Counted from the stretch's first letter, positions 1 through 8,706 are shown. The stretch: DNA of 64,000 bases from Pseudarthrobacter defluvii (GCF_030816725.1 NZ_JAUSYG010000001.1:1798001-1862000); one strand, 5' to 3'. The notes: a model not told the origin generated them from the letters alone. Numbers and translations are program-made.

Positions 1-128
1 GCCACCGCCTGGACCTTGGCGCCCAGTGGGGTGGCAAGCCGCTGCGCCTGGCGGAGCGCCTCCACGGACGTCTCCGAACCGTCGACGCCCACCACGATCC
101 TGGCTATTGGTGCCCCCGCAATGCTCAT
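1..128 (-). CDS. universal stress protein, N-terminal part (runs off window)
   Basis: Only the first ~42 codons lie in the window. The ATG is at 126-128 on the minus strand, preceded by a GGGAG ribosome binding site. The N-terminus reads ARIVVGVDGSETSVEALRQA, the first beta strand and nucleotide-loop region of the UspA fold. The role is inferred from the family: an ATP-binding stress or dormancy protein. A box shared with the other Usp gene of the window lies about 65 bp upstream (192-206). The total length and number of Usp domains cannot be seen. Confidence 0.85.
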   Translation of the reverse strand, partial: MSIAGAPIARIVVGVDGSETSVEALRQAQRLATPLGAKVQAV

Positions 129-191
129 GTCTGCTCCCTTGGTCGGACCCGCGCGGTCACGCCTATCATGCCCGCACGCGTGGGCCGGAGC

Positions 192-206
192 TAGGGCCGA
201 AGGTCA
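192..206 (-). promoter_or_regulatory. DosR/OsdR-like box upstream of usp gene
   Basis: On the minus strand the site reads TGACCTTCGGCCCTA. It is nearly the same as the site at 2801-2816 (TGACTTTTGGCCCTA), and both lie about 65-75 nt before a usp start codon in the same orientation. The shape resembles DosR/DevR-family boxes of actinobacteria (GGGAC-N4-GNCCC type). The TGA stop of the DUF4389 gene lies inside it. Binding by a response regulator is inference. Confidence 0.5.
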
Positions 207-1805
207 TGGCGCGCCGGCGGGTGGCGCTCCGGCCGGCGGGCGCGGCAGGTATGCCGCTCCGTGCCATTCCGGCTCACCTGCCCCCTGGTCCAGCCGGAAC
301 GGCGGATATTCGTCCCTCATCAGCGCCGTATACACCAGGACGCGGTAGATCCAGCGGTTTATGCCGAGGATGAAATCGAAGAGCGGCCGCTGGTAACGGC
401 CGGTGAACAGCAGGATGACCGCTGCGACCAGGACCAGCAGCCCCAGCAGGGACGGGCCCGCATCCTGGACATACGTGGTGCCGCCGAGGTTGTTGTCCGC
501 GCGCAACCGCCAGGTGGTGTTGGTGAAGGCGGCGACCAGGAGCAGGTGCGGGATTGACAGCAGCCACCATTTGACCAGGACCAGGCCGCGGGACAACCGC
601 TCCGGGTAGTCCACGTCAAAGTCGGCAGGATAGTTGGTGCGCCTGAGGGTGAACGGCGGGTAGAGGTCGGTGCCGACGGCCGCGTAGGCGTAAAAAGCGA
701 CCCGCCAGTTCCACCGCATCACGCCCACGTTGAAGTCGAACAGCGCCCGCGGGTACCGGCCGGTAAACAGGATGGCGAACCCCGCAACGATGGTGGTGAT
801 GATGAACGCGAACCACAGGAAGAAGAGCAGGATGACGTGCGGGATGGCCAGGAACCACTTCACCAGCCACATCCACCGTGACAGGGCGGGGTCAATGTCA
901 CCGAAGAGCCTCGCCGGATAGCCGGTACGGTCCTCCGCGGGGGCGAAGGGCTGCGGCGGCGGCACTGCTGCTGGTGCCGCGGGTACGCCCGTTGCCGGCT
1001 GCGGATAGATGGGTGCGCCCCGTTCCGGCCCACCGTAGGGTGCGCCCGTGCCCGGTTCGCCGTAGGGCGGCCCTCCGGAGGGTGGGCCCCCGTAGGGCCT
1101 TCCGCCGGAAGGGGGACCGGCGGAGGGCTGCCCCGCGTGCCGGCCCAGCCCGGCGGCACCAAATATAATGAGCGGAATCCCGATGACCAGGGCAATGATT
1201 CCACCCACCAACAGGCCGGTGGCGGCCGGCCGGATCAGGTCCGAGCGGAAGCCGGCCTGGGCCTGGACATCAACACCTGACGAAGCATCCGCGTTCATCA
1301 CCACCACCGCCCACGCACCGGGGGTGATGTTCCAGCTGAGCTCCTGCTGTCCTGGGCCTGAGACGGAGGCGGTCCAGAAACGTTGATCGGCCGGCGGCGA
1401 GGCCGGATTGCCGCCAGGCACGTCCCGGTACTCCGCGCGGAAGGGCCGCTGCCGGATGTTGAGCAGCTCCGAGTGGTGCACGCCGGACAGGTACTGTTCA
1501 ACGTCGGCCTGGGGTCCGATGCCGATGAACACCGGCTTGTCCGGTGTCACCGATTCAACCCGGAGACGAAGGGTTCCGATGTCGAAGGGAAGCCTGCCGG
1601 GAACGTCCTCTCCGATCGCTTCGGCCCGCGGCGAGGTGAGGGCAAACGAATTCACGGAAAAGCGTGATGTGCCGGACGTCAGGTAGCCGTCGCCCTGGAT
1701 GCTCCCCACCGCCGACGCCACGGCCCCGCCCGCCAATGCAGCAAGGCCCGGCAGCGTGATCAGGATCCCGAGGATCAGCATGAGGATGGCGGCGGGCTTT
1801 TTCAT
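204..1805 (-). CDS. DUF4389 domain-containing membrane protein
   Basis: 533 aa with an ATG at 1803-1805. An N-terminal hydrophobic segment (about residues 7-29) is followed by an extracytoplasmic beta-rich region, a second membrane helix (about 190-217) and a proline/glycine-rich linker with PSGGPPYG-like repeats (about 222-290). The C-terminal half carries two DUF4389 units, each a membrane helix pair with an FTGRYPRALFDF or FTGRYQRPLFDF signature. Family function is unknown. It sits between two usp genes on the same strand, which suggests a stress or dormancy role, but that is only context. Confidence 0.85.
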   Translation of the reverse strand: MKKPAAILMLILGILITLPGLAALAGGAVASAVGSIQGDGYLTSGTSRFSVNSFALTSPRAEAIGEDVPGRLPFDIGTLRLRVESVTPDKPVFIGIGPQADVEQYLSGVHHSELLNIRQRPFRAEYRDVPGGNPASPPADQRFWTASVSGPGQQELSWNITPGAWAVVVMNADASSGVDVQAQAGFRSDLIRPAATGLLVGGIIALVIGIPLIIFGAAGLGRHAGQPSAGPPSGGRPYGGPPSGGPPYGEPGTGAPYGGPERGAPIYPQPATGVPAAPAAVPPPQPFAPAEDRTGYPARLFGDIDPALSRWMWLVKWFLAIPHVILLFFLWFAFIITTIVAGFAILFTGRYPRALFDFNVGVMRWNWRVAFYAYAAVGTDLYPPFTLRRTNYPADFDVDYPERLSRGLVLVKWWLLSIPHLLLVAAFTNTTWRLRADNNLGGTTYVQDAGPSLLGLLVLVAAVILLFTGRYQRPLFDFILGINRWIYRVLVYTALMRDEYPPFRLDQGAGEPEWHGAAYLPRPPAGAPPAGAP

Positions 1806-1865
1806 GTCGACGGACCTTCCGCGGATGATACGGGGAACGTGGAGGCAAATCAGCTGTTGGCTGGG

Positions 1866-2729
1866 CTAAACGGCAGTGACCGCTTCAGTCCTGGTGATAA
1901 TCGTGGGGCATGGAAGGTGCTTCAGGACGCCGTGCGCCGTCGACCCGAGCAGGAGGCGCTTGAAGGCTCCCCTTCCGCGGCTGCCCACCACCAGGAGCCT
2001 TGCCCCCGCGGCAGCCTCGACGAGGGCGTCAACGGCGCCTCTTTCGGTTTCGAGCTGCTGGTGCACGGTCAGGTCCGGGTAGTCTTCCTTCAGCCCTGCC
2101 ACCGCTTCGGAGAGGACGACGCGTTCCTCGTCCACCATGAGGTCCGCCAGCGCCGCGGGCGTCAGTCCGGCATCAATGATGGGGTCCGGCACATTGACGG
2201 CGTAAACGACGGTGAGTTCGTCGCCTTCGCGGTCCGCCTCGGCAGCGGCGAAGGCCACGGCCCGGGTTGATTCAGGGGACCCGTCGACTCCGACCACCAC
2301 CCCGGACCTGCCTTCGAGGTCCTGGGTTCCTACGACGGCGACGGGGACTTTGGCCGCGGTGGCCACCTGGAGCGCCCGGTCGGCAAGTGTTCCGCCCAGG
2401 TGGCCACTGCCGGAACCGATGACCATCATCGAGGTCCGCTTGGAGTACTTGGCCAGGGACCCGCCCACACTGCCGGTGAGCAGCTCCGTCTCGGGGGTGA
2501 CGGCCTCGGCCCCTTCAAGGCGGCCGGCAGCGGTTTTAAGCAGTTCCTCTCCGGCCTGCTGGAGTGTTCCAAACCACGGATACGGTTCGGCAACCCACCG
2601 GTCGTCCACCACATGGAGGATCACCAGCGGCAAGCCTGCGCGCTTCGCGCGGCGGGCGGCCCACAGCACCGCGGCCTGGCTTTGGGCTGAGTCGTTGGTG
2701 CCCACAGCAATGGGTTTGGAGGATGTCAT
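1866..2729 (-). CDS. universal stress protein, tandem UspA domains
   Basis: 287 aa from ATG 2727-2729, chosen over a longer upstream reading because AGGAAG sits 7 nt before it and the protein then begins with a typical Usp strand (KPIAVGTNDS). It has two UspA domains, about residues 4-145 and 150-285. The second has the full ATP-binding pattern G-x2-G-x9-G-S (GSRGRGAFKRLLLGS); the first has a looser version. Two-domain Usps are commonly in hypoxia or dormancy regulons of actinobacteria. A DosR-like box is at 2801-2816. Confidence 0.92.
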   Translation of the reverse strand: MTSSKPIAVGTNDSAQSQAAVLWAARRAKRAGLPLVILHVVDDRWVAEPYPWFGTLQQAGEELLKTAAGRLEGAEAVTPETELLTGSVGGSLAKYSKRTSMMVIGSGSGHLGGTLADRALQVATAAKVPVAVVGTQDLEGRSGVVVGVDGSPESTRAVAFAAAEADREGDELTVVYAVNVPDPIIDAGLTPAALADLMVDEERVVLSEAVAGLKEDYPDLTVHQQLETERGAVDALVEAAAGARLLVVGSRGRGAFKRLLLGSTAHGVLKHLPCPTIITRTEAVTAV

Positions 2730-2800
2730 GGCCGCACTTCCTGCTCGTCTTGAACTGGGCTTCCTGCCTTTCAAGACTGGCCCCGCCACCACCGGTGCTC

Positions 2801-2816
2801 TAGGGCCAAAAGTCAC
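2801..2816 (-). promoter_or_regulatory. DosR/OsdR-like box upstream of tandem-Usp gene
   Basis: The minus strand reads GTGACTTTTGGCCCTA, about 72 nt upstream of the usp start. It matches the copy at 192-206 at all but two positions over the shared 15 bases. Two copies at matching distances from two paralogous genes argue for a real site; the regulator is not in the window. Confidence 0.5.
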
Positions 2817-2981
2817 AGAAGCGCTGCTCAGGCCCCGGTATCCGCCCGCGCCGCCGGAGCAATGGGTTCCGGGCCTGGTGTAGCCGTTTGCCTGATCCTT
2901 CCCCATGGCAGTTCACATCCAACCCAGTTCGTCAGTATGCTTACTATTGTCAGCCTTACGGTCAACCAGAAAGGCATCATC

Positions 2982-3413
2982 ATGACTGAGCAGAACGTCC
3001 CGGACGATGAGCTGGAAGTTGTGGAGGAGGACGACGTGCTTCTCGACGAAACTCCCGGTGCGGCGTCGTCCCTGGAACTGGATCCCGTGATGGGGGAACC
3101 GGACAATTACCCCGGTGCGGCCGAGAACAACCCGGATCGGTGGCAGGAGGACCCCCTGCTGCAGGACGAAGCAGTCTCGGGTGAAGAGGAAGACTTCCTG
3201 AGCGACCAGACGCTGCGGGACGAAAGCGCGCAGGCCCGGTACCGCTCCGGCGATGAGCAGGTGCCGCCGGACACCCCCACCCTGGGGGAGGCCGCGGCCG
3301 ACGTCGACTTTGGTGAGAACCCCACCGGCCCTGAAGCGGATGCCAGCGATGACCAGGAAAACTTCGGCGGCTCCCCGCTCAGCGAATTCGAACCGGACGA
3401 CCTGGAACGCTAG
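2982..3413 (+). CDS. hypothetical acidic protein
   Basis: 143 aa from ATG 2982, with AGAAAGG about 7 nt before it; upstream in-frame starts lack such a site. The protein is very rich in Asp and Glu (for example DDELEVVEEDDVLLDE near the N-terminus), with little hydrophobic content and no membrane segment, so it is probably largely disordered. I recognise no domain with confidence; acidic proteins of this kind in actinobacteria are often stress-linked. A TACTAT -10-like hexamer at 2942-2947 lies upstream. It ends just before a strong UUCG hairpin. Confidence 0.75.
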   Translation: MTEQNVPDDELEVVEEDDVLLDETPGAASSLELDPVMGEPDNYPGAAENNPDRWQEDPLLQDEAVSGEEEDFLSDQTLRDESAQARYRSGDEQVPPDTPTLGEAAADVDFGENPTGPEADASDDQENFGGSPLSEFEPDDLER

Positions 3414-3422
3414 CAGCCTGGA

Positions 3423-3444
3423 GGTCCGGGCTTCGGCCCGGACC
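3423..3444 (+). terminator. UUCG hairpin after acidic protein gene
   Basis: A perfect 9-bp GC-rich stem (GGTCCGGGC with its complement) closed by a TTCG tetraloop, 9 bp after the stop codon. No T-run follows, so it may be a terminator or an RNA-stabilising 3' end. The Shine-Dalgarno sequence of the next gene follows at once. Confidence 0.6.
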
Positions 3445-3460
3445 GGCAGGGAGGAAACAG

Positions 3461-3985
3461 ATGCAATCCAAGGAACTGCTGCTGGAGGCCTTCGACCGGC
3501 TCCCTGGCCTGGTCCGGCAGGTACTGCAAGGGCTTGGCGATGCGGACCTGCAGCACCGGCCTGCCGGCAACGGCAATTCCATCGGCTGGCTGATCTGGCA
3601 TACGGGCCGGGTGGAAGACGCCCAGGTTGCCTCCGCCGCCGGACTGGAACAGGTCTGGACGGCGCAGGGTTTCGTGTCCCGTTTCGGTCTGCCCCTGGCC
3701 GGGAAGGACACGGGGTACGGCCACTCCAGCGCGCAGGTGGACGCCGTCAAGGCGCCCGGCGACCTCCTGCAGGAATACTACGAGGCGGTCCACCGGCAGA
3801 CCGCCAACGTCCTGGCAGGGATTGGCGACCCGGACCTGGACCGCGTGGTTGACAGGCACTGGGATCCGCCCGTAACCCTCGGGGTGCGGCTGGTCAGCAT
3901 CCTGGGCGACTGCCTCCAGCACGTCGGCCAGGCCGCGTACGCCAAGGGGCTGCACGCCGGGACGGCAGACACCCGCGGTGCGTGA
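3461..3985 (+). CDS. DinB-superfamily protein (DUF664-like)
   Basis: 174 aa with ATG 3461 preceded by GGGAGG. The pattern is that of the DUF664/DinB four-helix bundle: an N-terminal helix with RLPGLVRQVL, then SIGWLIWHTGRVED with the first metal-binding His (about residue 47), and LQHVGQAAYAKGL near the C-terminus with the last His. The superfamily includes mycothiol- and bacillithiol-dependent transferases, so a thiol-transfer or detoxification role is possible but unproven. Its stop overlaps the start of the RNase Z gene by 8 bp, so the two are likely translationally coupled. Confidence 0.8.
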   Translation: MQSKELLLEAFDRLPGLVRQVLQGLGDADLQHRPAGNGNSIGWLIWHTGRVEDAQVASAAGLEQVWTAQGFVSRFGLPLAGKDTGYGHSSAQVDAVKAPGDLLQEYYEAVHRQTANVLAGIGDPDLDRVVDRHWDPPVTLGVRLVSILGDCLQHVGQAAYAKGLHAGTADTRGA

Positions 3986-4913
3986 GCTCGTAGTGCTGGG
4001 CACGGCCTCCCAGGTTCCAACACGCACCCGGAATCACAATGGCTACTTCCTGCGCTGGGACGGCGAAGGCCTTCTTTTCGACCCCGGCGAGGGCACCCAG
4101 CGCCAAATGATCCATGCAGGGGTGGCGGCCACCCACATCACCAGGATTTGCCTTACCCACGTACACGGAGACCACTGTTACGGCCTGCCCGGCGTCCTGT
4201 CCCGGATGGCCTTGGACGGTGTGGCGCATCCGGTGCACCTGCACTATCCGGTGTCCGGCGACCAGGTGGTCCAGGCCCTCGTGGCGGTCAGCTCACCCGG
4301 CATCGACCTTCGGTTGCACCCGCACTCCGGCTCCGGGCCCGTCGCCGATTGCCTGGAAATCCGGCCCCTGAGGCACCGCATCGAAACCTACGGCTACCTG
4401 CTCACCGAAGCGGACGGCCGCACCTTCCTGCCGGATCGGCTGCGGGCGGCAGGTATCGAGGGCCCGGACGTGGGCAGGCTGCAGCGCCAGGGGTCCCTCG
4501 GCGCCGTCGCGCTGGAGGACGTGAGCATCCCCAGGCCCGGCCAGCGATTCGCGTTCATCATGGACACGGCGCCCTGCACCGGTGCAGAGGAGTTGGCCGT
4601 TGGCACAGACCTGCTCGTCACCGAGGCGACATTCAGCGACGACGACGGCGGGCTGGCACAGCAGTACCGGCACCTGACCGCCGGGCAGGCGGGGGAGTTG
4701 GCGGCGTCGGGAAAGGCGCGCACGCTCGTGCTCACCCACTTTTCCGCACGGTACGGCGATGACGTGTCCCTGCTCGCGGAGCAGGCCCGGGCCCGGGCTC
4801 CGGGGACCACAGTCATCGCCGCCAGCGACCTGGAGCGCATTGCCGTTCCCCGGCGGCGGCAACCGGTGCGCGAAGCGACGGGCCAAGACTATGGCGATAA
4901 GGTTAAACCATGA
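3978..4913 (+). CDS. rnz: ribonuclease Z
   Basis: 311 aa with GTG start 3978. It is a metallo-beta-lactamase-fold tRNA 3' processing endonuclease. The zinc motif HVHGDH is at residues 61-66, the [10 protein letters not shown] motif typical of RNase Z just before it, and later metal ligands are in FIMDTAPC and [10 protein letters not shown]. Length suits the short bacterial form. It overlaps the preceding DUF664 gene by 8 bp and the following selO by ATGA (4910-4913), so the three genes probably form one transcript. Confidence 0.93.
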   Translation: MRELVVLGTASQVPTRTRNHNGYFLRWDGEGLLFDPGEGTQRQMIHAGVAATHITRICLTHVHGDHCYGLPGVLSRMALDGVAHPVHLHYPVSGDQVVQALVAVSSPGIDLRLHPHSGSGPVADCLEIRPLRHRIETYGYLLTEADGRTFLPDRLRAAGIEGPDVGRLQRQGSLGAVALEDVSIPRPGQRFAFIMDTAPCTGAEELAVGTDLLVTEATFSDDDGGLAQQYRHLTAGQAGELAASGKARTLVLTHFSARYGDDVSLLAEQARARAPGTTVIAASDLERIAVPRRRQPVREATGQDYGDKVKP

Positions 4914-6376
4914 CGGCAGCAGCTGAATCAACAGTGGCTTTTGACGGCCGCTTCGCGCGGGAACTGTCGGATCTCGCTGTTCCCTGGCAGGCCGAAGAAT
5001 CACCCGGCCCCGAACTCCTTGTCCTCAACGAGAAGCTGGCAGAGGACCTGGGGCTGGACCCGGAATACCTGCGCAGTCACCAAGGGGTGCGGCTGCTGGT
5101 GGGGAACTACGTTCCCCCGGGCGCCACGCCTGTAGCCCAGGCGTATGCCGGGCACCAGTTCGGCGGGTACTCGCCCCTGCTCGGTGACGGACGCGCTCTC
5201 CTGCTGGGCGAGGTCACGGACCGGAACGGGCGGCTCCTCGATCTTCACCTCAAAGGCTCGGGGCGCACGCCCTTCGCCCGCGCCGGCGACGGCCGTGCCG
5301 TCGTCGGGCCCATGCTGCGCGAGTACCTCGTCAGTGAGGCAATGCACGCGCTGCACATCCCCACCACCCGTTCCCTGGCCGTCGTGGCCACGGGCCGGCA
5401 GGTCCGGCGTGACGATATGCTGCCGGGCGCTGTTTTGGCACGGGTGGCCAGCAGCCACCTGCGGGTGGGGAGCTTCCAGTACGCGCGGGCTACAGAAAAC
5501 AAGGAGCTCCTGAAGCGGTTGGCGGACCACGCGATCAGCAGGCACTATCCCCAGGCCGCCGACGCCGACAACCCCTACCTGGCGCTGTTCGCCTCGGTGG
5601 TCTCGGCGCAGGCGGAGCTCGTGGCCCGGTGGATGCTGGTGGGATTCGTGCACGGGGTCATGAATACGGACAACATGACCATCTCGGGGGAAACCATCGA
5701 CTACGGCCCGTGCGCGTTCATGGATGCGTTCAACCCCGCCGCCGTCTACAGTTCCATCGATGTCAGCGGGCGATACGCCTACGCCAACCAGCCGGTTCTT
5801 GCCGAATGGAACCTTGCCCGTCTCGCTGAGGCGATGCTGCCGCTTATCCACGAGGACCAGGAGAAGGCAGTTGAACCGGCGGTGGAGGTGCTCGGCGGAT
5901 TCCGGGGACAGTACAGCAGGGCCTGGACCAGCGGGATGAAAGCCAAGCTGGGCCTGGACGGCGGCACCGGAAGTGATGACGAAGCGTCCGTGCTGGTGGA
6001 TGACGTCATCGCCATCCTGAAAGACGGCCCGGTGGACTACACCCTGTTCTTCCGCAACCTCGGAAAGGCGGCCCGCGGCGACCTTCGCCCGGTGCGCGGC
6101 ATGGTCCTCGATCTGGCCGCGTTTGATGCCTGGGCGAAGCGGTGGCAGGCCCTGAAGCCCGACGCCGGTTTGATGGACGGGGTGAACCCGGCCTACATCC
6201 CCAGGAACCATCTCGTGGAGGAGGCGCTGGCTGCTGCCACGGCCGGAAACCTGGCACCCTTGCAGCAGCTGCTGGACGCAGTCGCGGACCCCTTCATCGA
6301 GCGGCCCGGCCTGGAACGCTACGCCGAAGGCGCCCCCGGGGACTTCGGCAAGTACATGACCTTCTGCGGGACCTGA
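4910..6376 (+). CDS. selO: protein adenylyltransferase SelO (YdiU family)
   Basis: 488 aa. SelO is a pseudokinase-fold enzyme that transfers AMP to Ser, Thr or Tyr of target proteins, linked to redox stress in the family. Visible signatures are the N-terminal [16 protein letters not shown] stretch, the [20 protein letters not shown] loop with the nucleotide-binding Lys and Arg residues, and HGVMNTDNM near residue 247 with the catalytic region, followed by [10 protein letters not shown] Cys sits three residues from the C-terminus (FCGT). The start overlaps the rnz stop by 4 bp. Confidence 0.95.
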   Translation: MTAAAESTVAFDGRFARELSDLAVPWQAEESPGPELLVLNEKLAEDLGLDPEYLRSHQGVRLLVGNYVPPGATPVAQAYAGHQFGGYSPLLGDGRALLLGEVTDRNGRLLDLHLKGSGRTPFARAGDGRAVVGPMLREYLVSEAMHALHIPTTRSLAVVATGRQVRRDDMLPGAVLARVASSHLRVGSFQYARATENKELLKRLADHAISRHYPQAADADNPYLALFASVVSAQAELVARWMLVGFVHGVMNTDNMTISGETIDYGPCAFMDAFNPAAVYSSIDVSGRYAYANQPVLAEWNLARLAEAMLPLIHEDQEKAVEPAVEVLGGFRGQYSRAWTSGMKAKLGLDGGTGSDDEASVLVDDVIAILKDGPVDYTLFFRNLGKAARGDLRPVRGMVLDLAAFDAWAKRWQALKPDAGLMDGVNPAYIPRNHLVEEALAAATAGNLAPLQQLLDAVADPFIERPGLERYAEGAPGDFGKYMTFCGT

Positions 6377-6401
6377 CCGCAGCGGCTGCGGGGTAAAACG
6401 A

Positions 6402-6441
6402 CAGGAGGGCGGCGGCCGGGTAACCGGCTACCGCCCTCCTG
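6402..6441. terminator. bidirectional terminator between selO and LysM/NlpC gene
   Basis: Inverted repeat with arms AGGAGGGCGG (6403-6412) and CCGCCCTCCT (6431-6440) and an inner stem GCCGG/CCGGC closed by GTAA. It lies between two convergent genes and can serve both strands. Confidence 0.7.
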
Positions 6442-6482
6442 CTTCGTCCCGCCGCCGCGAAGGGCGTGCGACAGTGCGAAGA

Positions 6483-7331
6483 CTAGGCTACGCGTACTGC
6501 GGAGTAACCGCCGAGCCAGCTGATGGAGTGCACCTCGGTGTCGAAGCCGTTGACGCCGCCGCTGACAACCTGGCCATTGCCGGCGTAAACGCCCACGTGG
6601 CCGGAGGTGATGATCAGATCGCCGGGGGCAGGAGCGCCCACTACCGAGCCGTACTGGAAGAACTGGGTGGGGGCAAGGTCACCGACCGACTTGCCCACCG
6701 AGCGCAGTGCCTTCTCAACCATGGCGGTGCAGTCCTGCTTGACGCCCAGCTGGCCGTAAGCGGACGCCAGGATGGCAGCACCCGTGCCCGTGCCGGTGGT
6801 CGCTGCCGCCGGGGTGGCCGATGCGTAGGACATGTTCATGCCGGTGTTCGTCGGTGCGGCGGCTGCCGTCTGCACGGGTGCCGGCGCCGGTGCTGCTGCG
6901 GGGGCCGGTGCCGCTGCGTATCCCGCGCCGGGGATCTGGATCTGGTCGCCCGGGTAGATGACCGAGGAAAGCCCCAAGCCGTTGGCGGACAGGACATCAT
7001 TCAGGCTGGTGCCGTAGGCTGCGGCAATTGCGCCAAGGGTGTCGCCGGAAACCACGGTGTGGACGTTTCCTGCTGCCGCTGCCGGGGCTGCGGCGGGGGC
7101 GGCAGGTGCGGAGTAAGCCTGAACGCTGCTGTTCTCAGTGGTGTCCGGGCCGGTGACACCAGCGTGCGCCGGGGCGCCGACACCGAAGGCAATGCCGGAC
7201 GCTGCAGCAACGGCAAGCGCCGGGCGGCCCAGCGAACGGGCCTGGGACTTGGCAGTCACGGCGAGGCCCTCGAGCACAATGGAGCGGGCCGGGGTTGCGC
7301 GGTGACGGGCAGTGGTGGAATTTTTTGACAC
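6483..7331 (-). CDS. secreted LysM and NlpC/P60 peptidoglycan hydrolase
   Basis: 282 aa from GTG 7329-7331, which has GGGAGAGG about 8 nt upstream; longer readings run into the riboswitch. A long signal peptide ends near residue 57 (GAPAHA). A LysM peptidoglycan-binding domain is at about 90-133 (HTVVSGDTLGAIA), then an Ala/Pro-rich linker. The C-terminal NlpC/P60 cysteine peptidase domain (about 183-282) has catalytic Cys201 in QDCTAMVEKAL and His245 in SGHVGVYAGNG. It should cleave stem peptides of the cell wall during growth or resuscitation. A ydaO-type c-di-AMP riboswitch precedes it, as for related actinobacterial wall-hydrolase genes. Confidence 0.92.
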   Translation of the reverse strand: MSKNSTTARHRATPARSIVLEGLAVTAKSQARSLGRPALAVAAASGIAFGVGAPAHAGVTGPDTTENSSVQAYSAPAAPAAAPAAAAGNVHTVVSGDTLGAIAAAYGTSLNDVLSANGLGLSSVIYPGDQIQIPGAGYAAAPAPAAAPAPAPVQTAAAAPTNTGMNMSYASATPAAATTGTGTGAAILASAYGQLGVKQDCTAMVEKALRSVGKSVGDLAPTQFFQYGSVVGAPAPGDLIITSGHVGVYAGNGQVVSGGVNGFDTEVHSISWLGGYSAVRVA

Positions 7332-7339
7332 GGTTGATC

Positions 7340-7515
7340 GCCTCTCCCATGCCTGCGGGGTGAGCTGTCGGGTTCGGGCTGGAGATACCCGGCCGGAAGT
7401 GACACCGTCATGGACGGAGCCGCTTATCGACTTAACCCCTAGGCCACATGTGGCCGTGGAAACTTGGTTCCCCCGTCCCTGCCAACTGGAGCGGTTGGAT
7501 CCCATGATCAGCGGC
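7340..7515 (-). ncRNA. c-di-AMP riboswitch (ydaO/yuaA type)
   Basis: The minus strand carries the conserved ydaO core in the right order: GGCAGGGACGGGGGAACC, then AGGGGTTAAGTCG, then GGGTATCTCCAGCCCGAAC directly followed by CCGACAGCTCACC and GCAGG, with GGGAGAGG at the 3' end. The last element is also the ribosome binding site of the wall-hydrolase gene, so control of translation start is likely; I see no intrinsic terminator between aptamer and gene. Ligand and gene class fit known actinobacterial cases such as Streptomyces rpfA. Exact ends are approximate. Confidence 0.88.
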
Positions 7516-7783
7516 AGGGCTCGGCATGCTGACGGGAATGTCCCGTCTGAGAGGGACACCAGAAGACCATAACCCAAAGGTCCCGGCATTGTCACATTTG
7601 GATAACATACGAGGTGCGGCTCTCGAATTCCGCAAACGTCTGGACGTTATCTTCATTCCCGTCGTGGCCTCGGCATCTGCTGATTTTGCTGGCAAGCGTA
7701 ACAATCGGGACACGCCGTCATGGCAGGTGGCCGCCGCTCGTCGGGTTTGCCGTTGCCATTCAGGCGCTTCCCGGTCCGGGCGC
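7516..7783. other. intergenic region with probable riboswitch promoter
   Basis: No credible gene lies here. On the minus strand a -35-like GTGACA (7590-7595) and a -10-like TATGGT (7566-7571) are 18 bp apart and would start a transcript near 7559, giving a leader of about 230 nt containing the riboswitch. Nothing else recognisable was seen up to the -10 box of the next gene at 7784-7789. Confidence 0.45.
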
Positions 7784-7795
7784 TAGGCTGTCACC

Positions 7796-8155
7796 ATGCC
7801 AGATTTCGAACGGTTCCGTGTGCTGCTCGAAGAGGAGCGGGCCCGCCGGATGGAGTTGCTGCCGGCGCTGCGGGCTGACATTGAATCGGCAAATTCCGCC
7901 CGGCAGGACTCCAATGTCGACGACGAGCATGACCCGGAAGGCAGCACCATCGCCTTCGAGCTCTCGCAGGCATCGGCCCTGCTGAAGCAGAGTTCAGCCG
8001 GCTTGGACCAGATTGATGCGGCGTTGGCACGGTTGGCCGCGGGAACCTATGGAAGCTGCGCCGTGTGCGGGGAGCCCATCGCGGAAGGCAGGCTGGAAGC
8101 GCGGCCGTGGACTCCGTTTTGCATCCTGCACGCCTCCTCCGGGCGGAGACGATGA
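7796..8155 (+). CDS. DksA/TraR-family zinc-finger protein
   Basis: 119 aa. A coiled-coil-like helical N-terminal half (about residues 3-80) is followed by a DksA-type zinc finger with Cys88, Cys91, Cys109 and His112 (CAVCG then FCILH), so CxxC-x17-CxxH instead of four Cys. Such proteins insert into the RNA polymerase secondary channel; many actinobacterial members are uncharacterised. A TAGGCT -10-like box ends 6 nt before the ATG, so it may be leaderless. Its stop overlaps the next start (ATGA at 8152-8155). Confidence 0.82.
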   Translation: MPDFERFRVLLEEERARRMELLPALRADIESANSARQDSNVDDEHDPEGSTIAFELSQASALLKQSSAGLDQIDAALARLAAGTYGSCAVCGEPIAEGRLEARPWTPFCILHASSGRRR

Positions 8156-8706
8156 CGGACCCGGACGAGCTGGTGTCCGCGGCGGCGGAATTTGTTGACC
8201 GGACCCTCCAGAACGAGGGCGCCTGGTACCGGGCGGACGATGTGGGGAGCCGGCTGGGCTGGGCGCTGGACTCTTACGGATCCTCGGTGGGGGCCGTCCG
8301 CGGAACGGTTCGCGATGCCCTGCGCAAATTCAAAGACTTGGACCATGACAGCACGGTGATGCTTGCCTCGGCCCTCTGGGGACAGCCAAAACCCGGCTCC
8401 CGTGCGGTGTTCGAGCGCCGCCTGGCAGCCGTGGTGCTGTTGCAGTCAAGGGTGCGGCTGCTCCGGCACTCGGACTTGACCCGGCTGGAAGGCTTCCTTC
8501 GTTCTGCCCAGACAGCCGACCTCGCCCACCCCCTCCTCGCCGATGTCCTGGCGCCGCTGCTGGCCGGGCTGGGGGAGCGCGAGCGCCAGCGGGCGGGCGT
8601 TGTCCTGGCCAGATGGCGGGAGGACGCCGACCCTCGGCTGCAGGCCGCGGCCACTGCCCTTGATAAAGACTTGCCCCTTGACCCCGAAGCCAGGAGACCC
8701 AGATGA
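8152..8706 (+). CDS. DNA alkylation repair-like (AlkD/HEAT) protein, short
   Basis: 184 aa from ATG 8152, which overlaps the stop of the DksA-like gene. It is all-helical, with an AlkD-like stretch SALWGQPKPGSRAVFERRLAAV and further HEAT-like helix pairs. Family members are usually about 220-240 aa, so this one is shorter, and I cannot place the usual catalytic Asp and Trp with certainty. Glycosylase activity is therefore uncertain. The next gene overlaps it by 4 bp. Confidence 0.6.
   Translation: MTDPDELVSAAAEFVDRTLQNEGAWYRADDVGSRLGWALDSYGSSVGAVRGTVRDALRKFKDLDHDSTVMLASALWGQPKPGSRAVFERRLAAVVLLQSRVRLLRHSDLTRLEGFLRSAQTADLAHPLLADVLAPLLAGLGERERQRAGVVLARWREDADPRLQAAATALDKDLPLDPEARRPR

Noticed and set aside
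3423..3444. UUCG hairpin as part of a riboswitch for the DUF664 gene
   Set aside because: It is a simple 9-bp stem with a tetraloop right after a stop codon, with no other conserved element; a 3' end structure explains it.
5000..6211. 403-codon open frame antisense to selO
   Set aside because: Shadow of a high-GC gene: SelO on the other strand has all family motifs, and the antisense product has low-complexity His/Gly/Arg composition and no recognisable domain.
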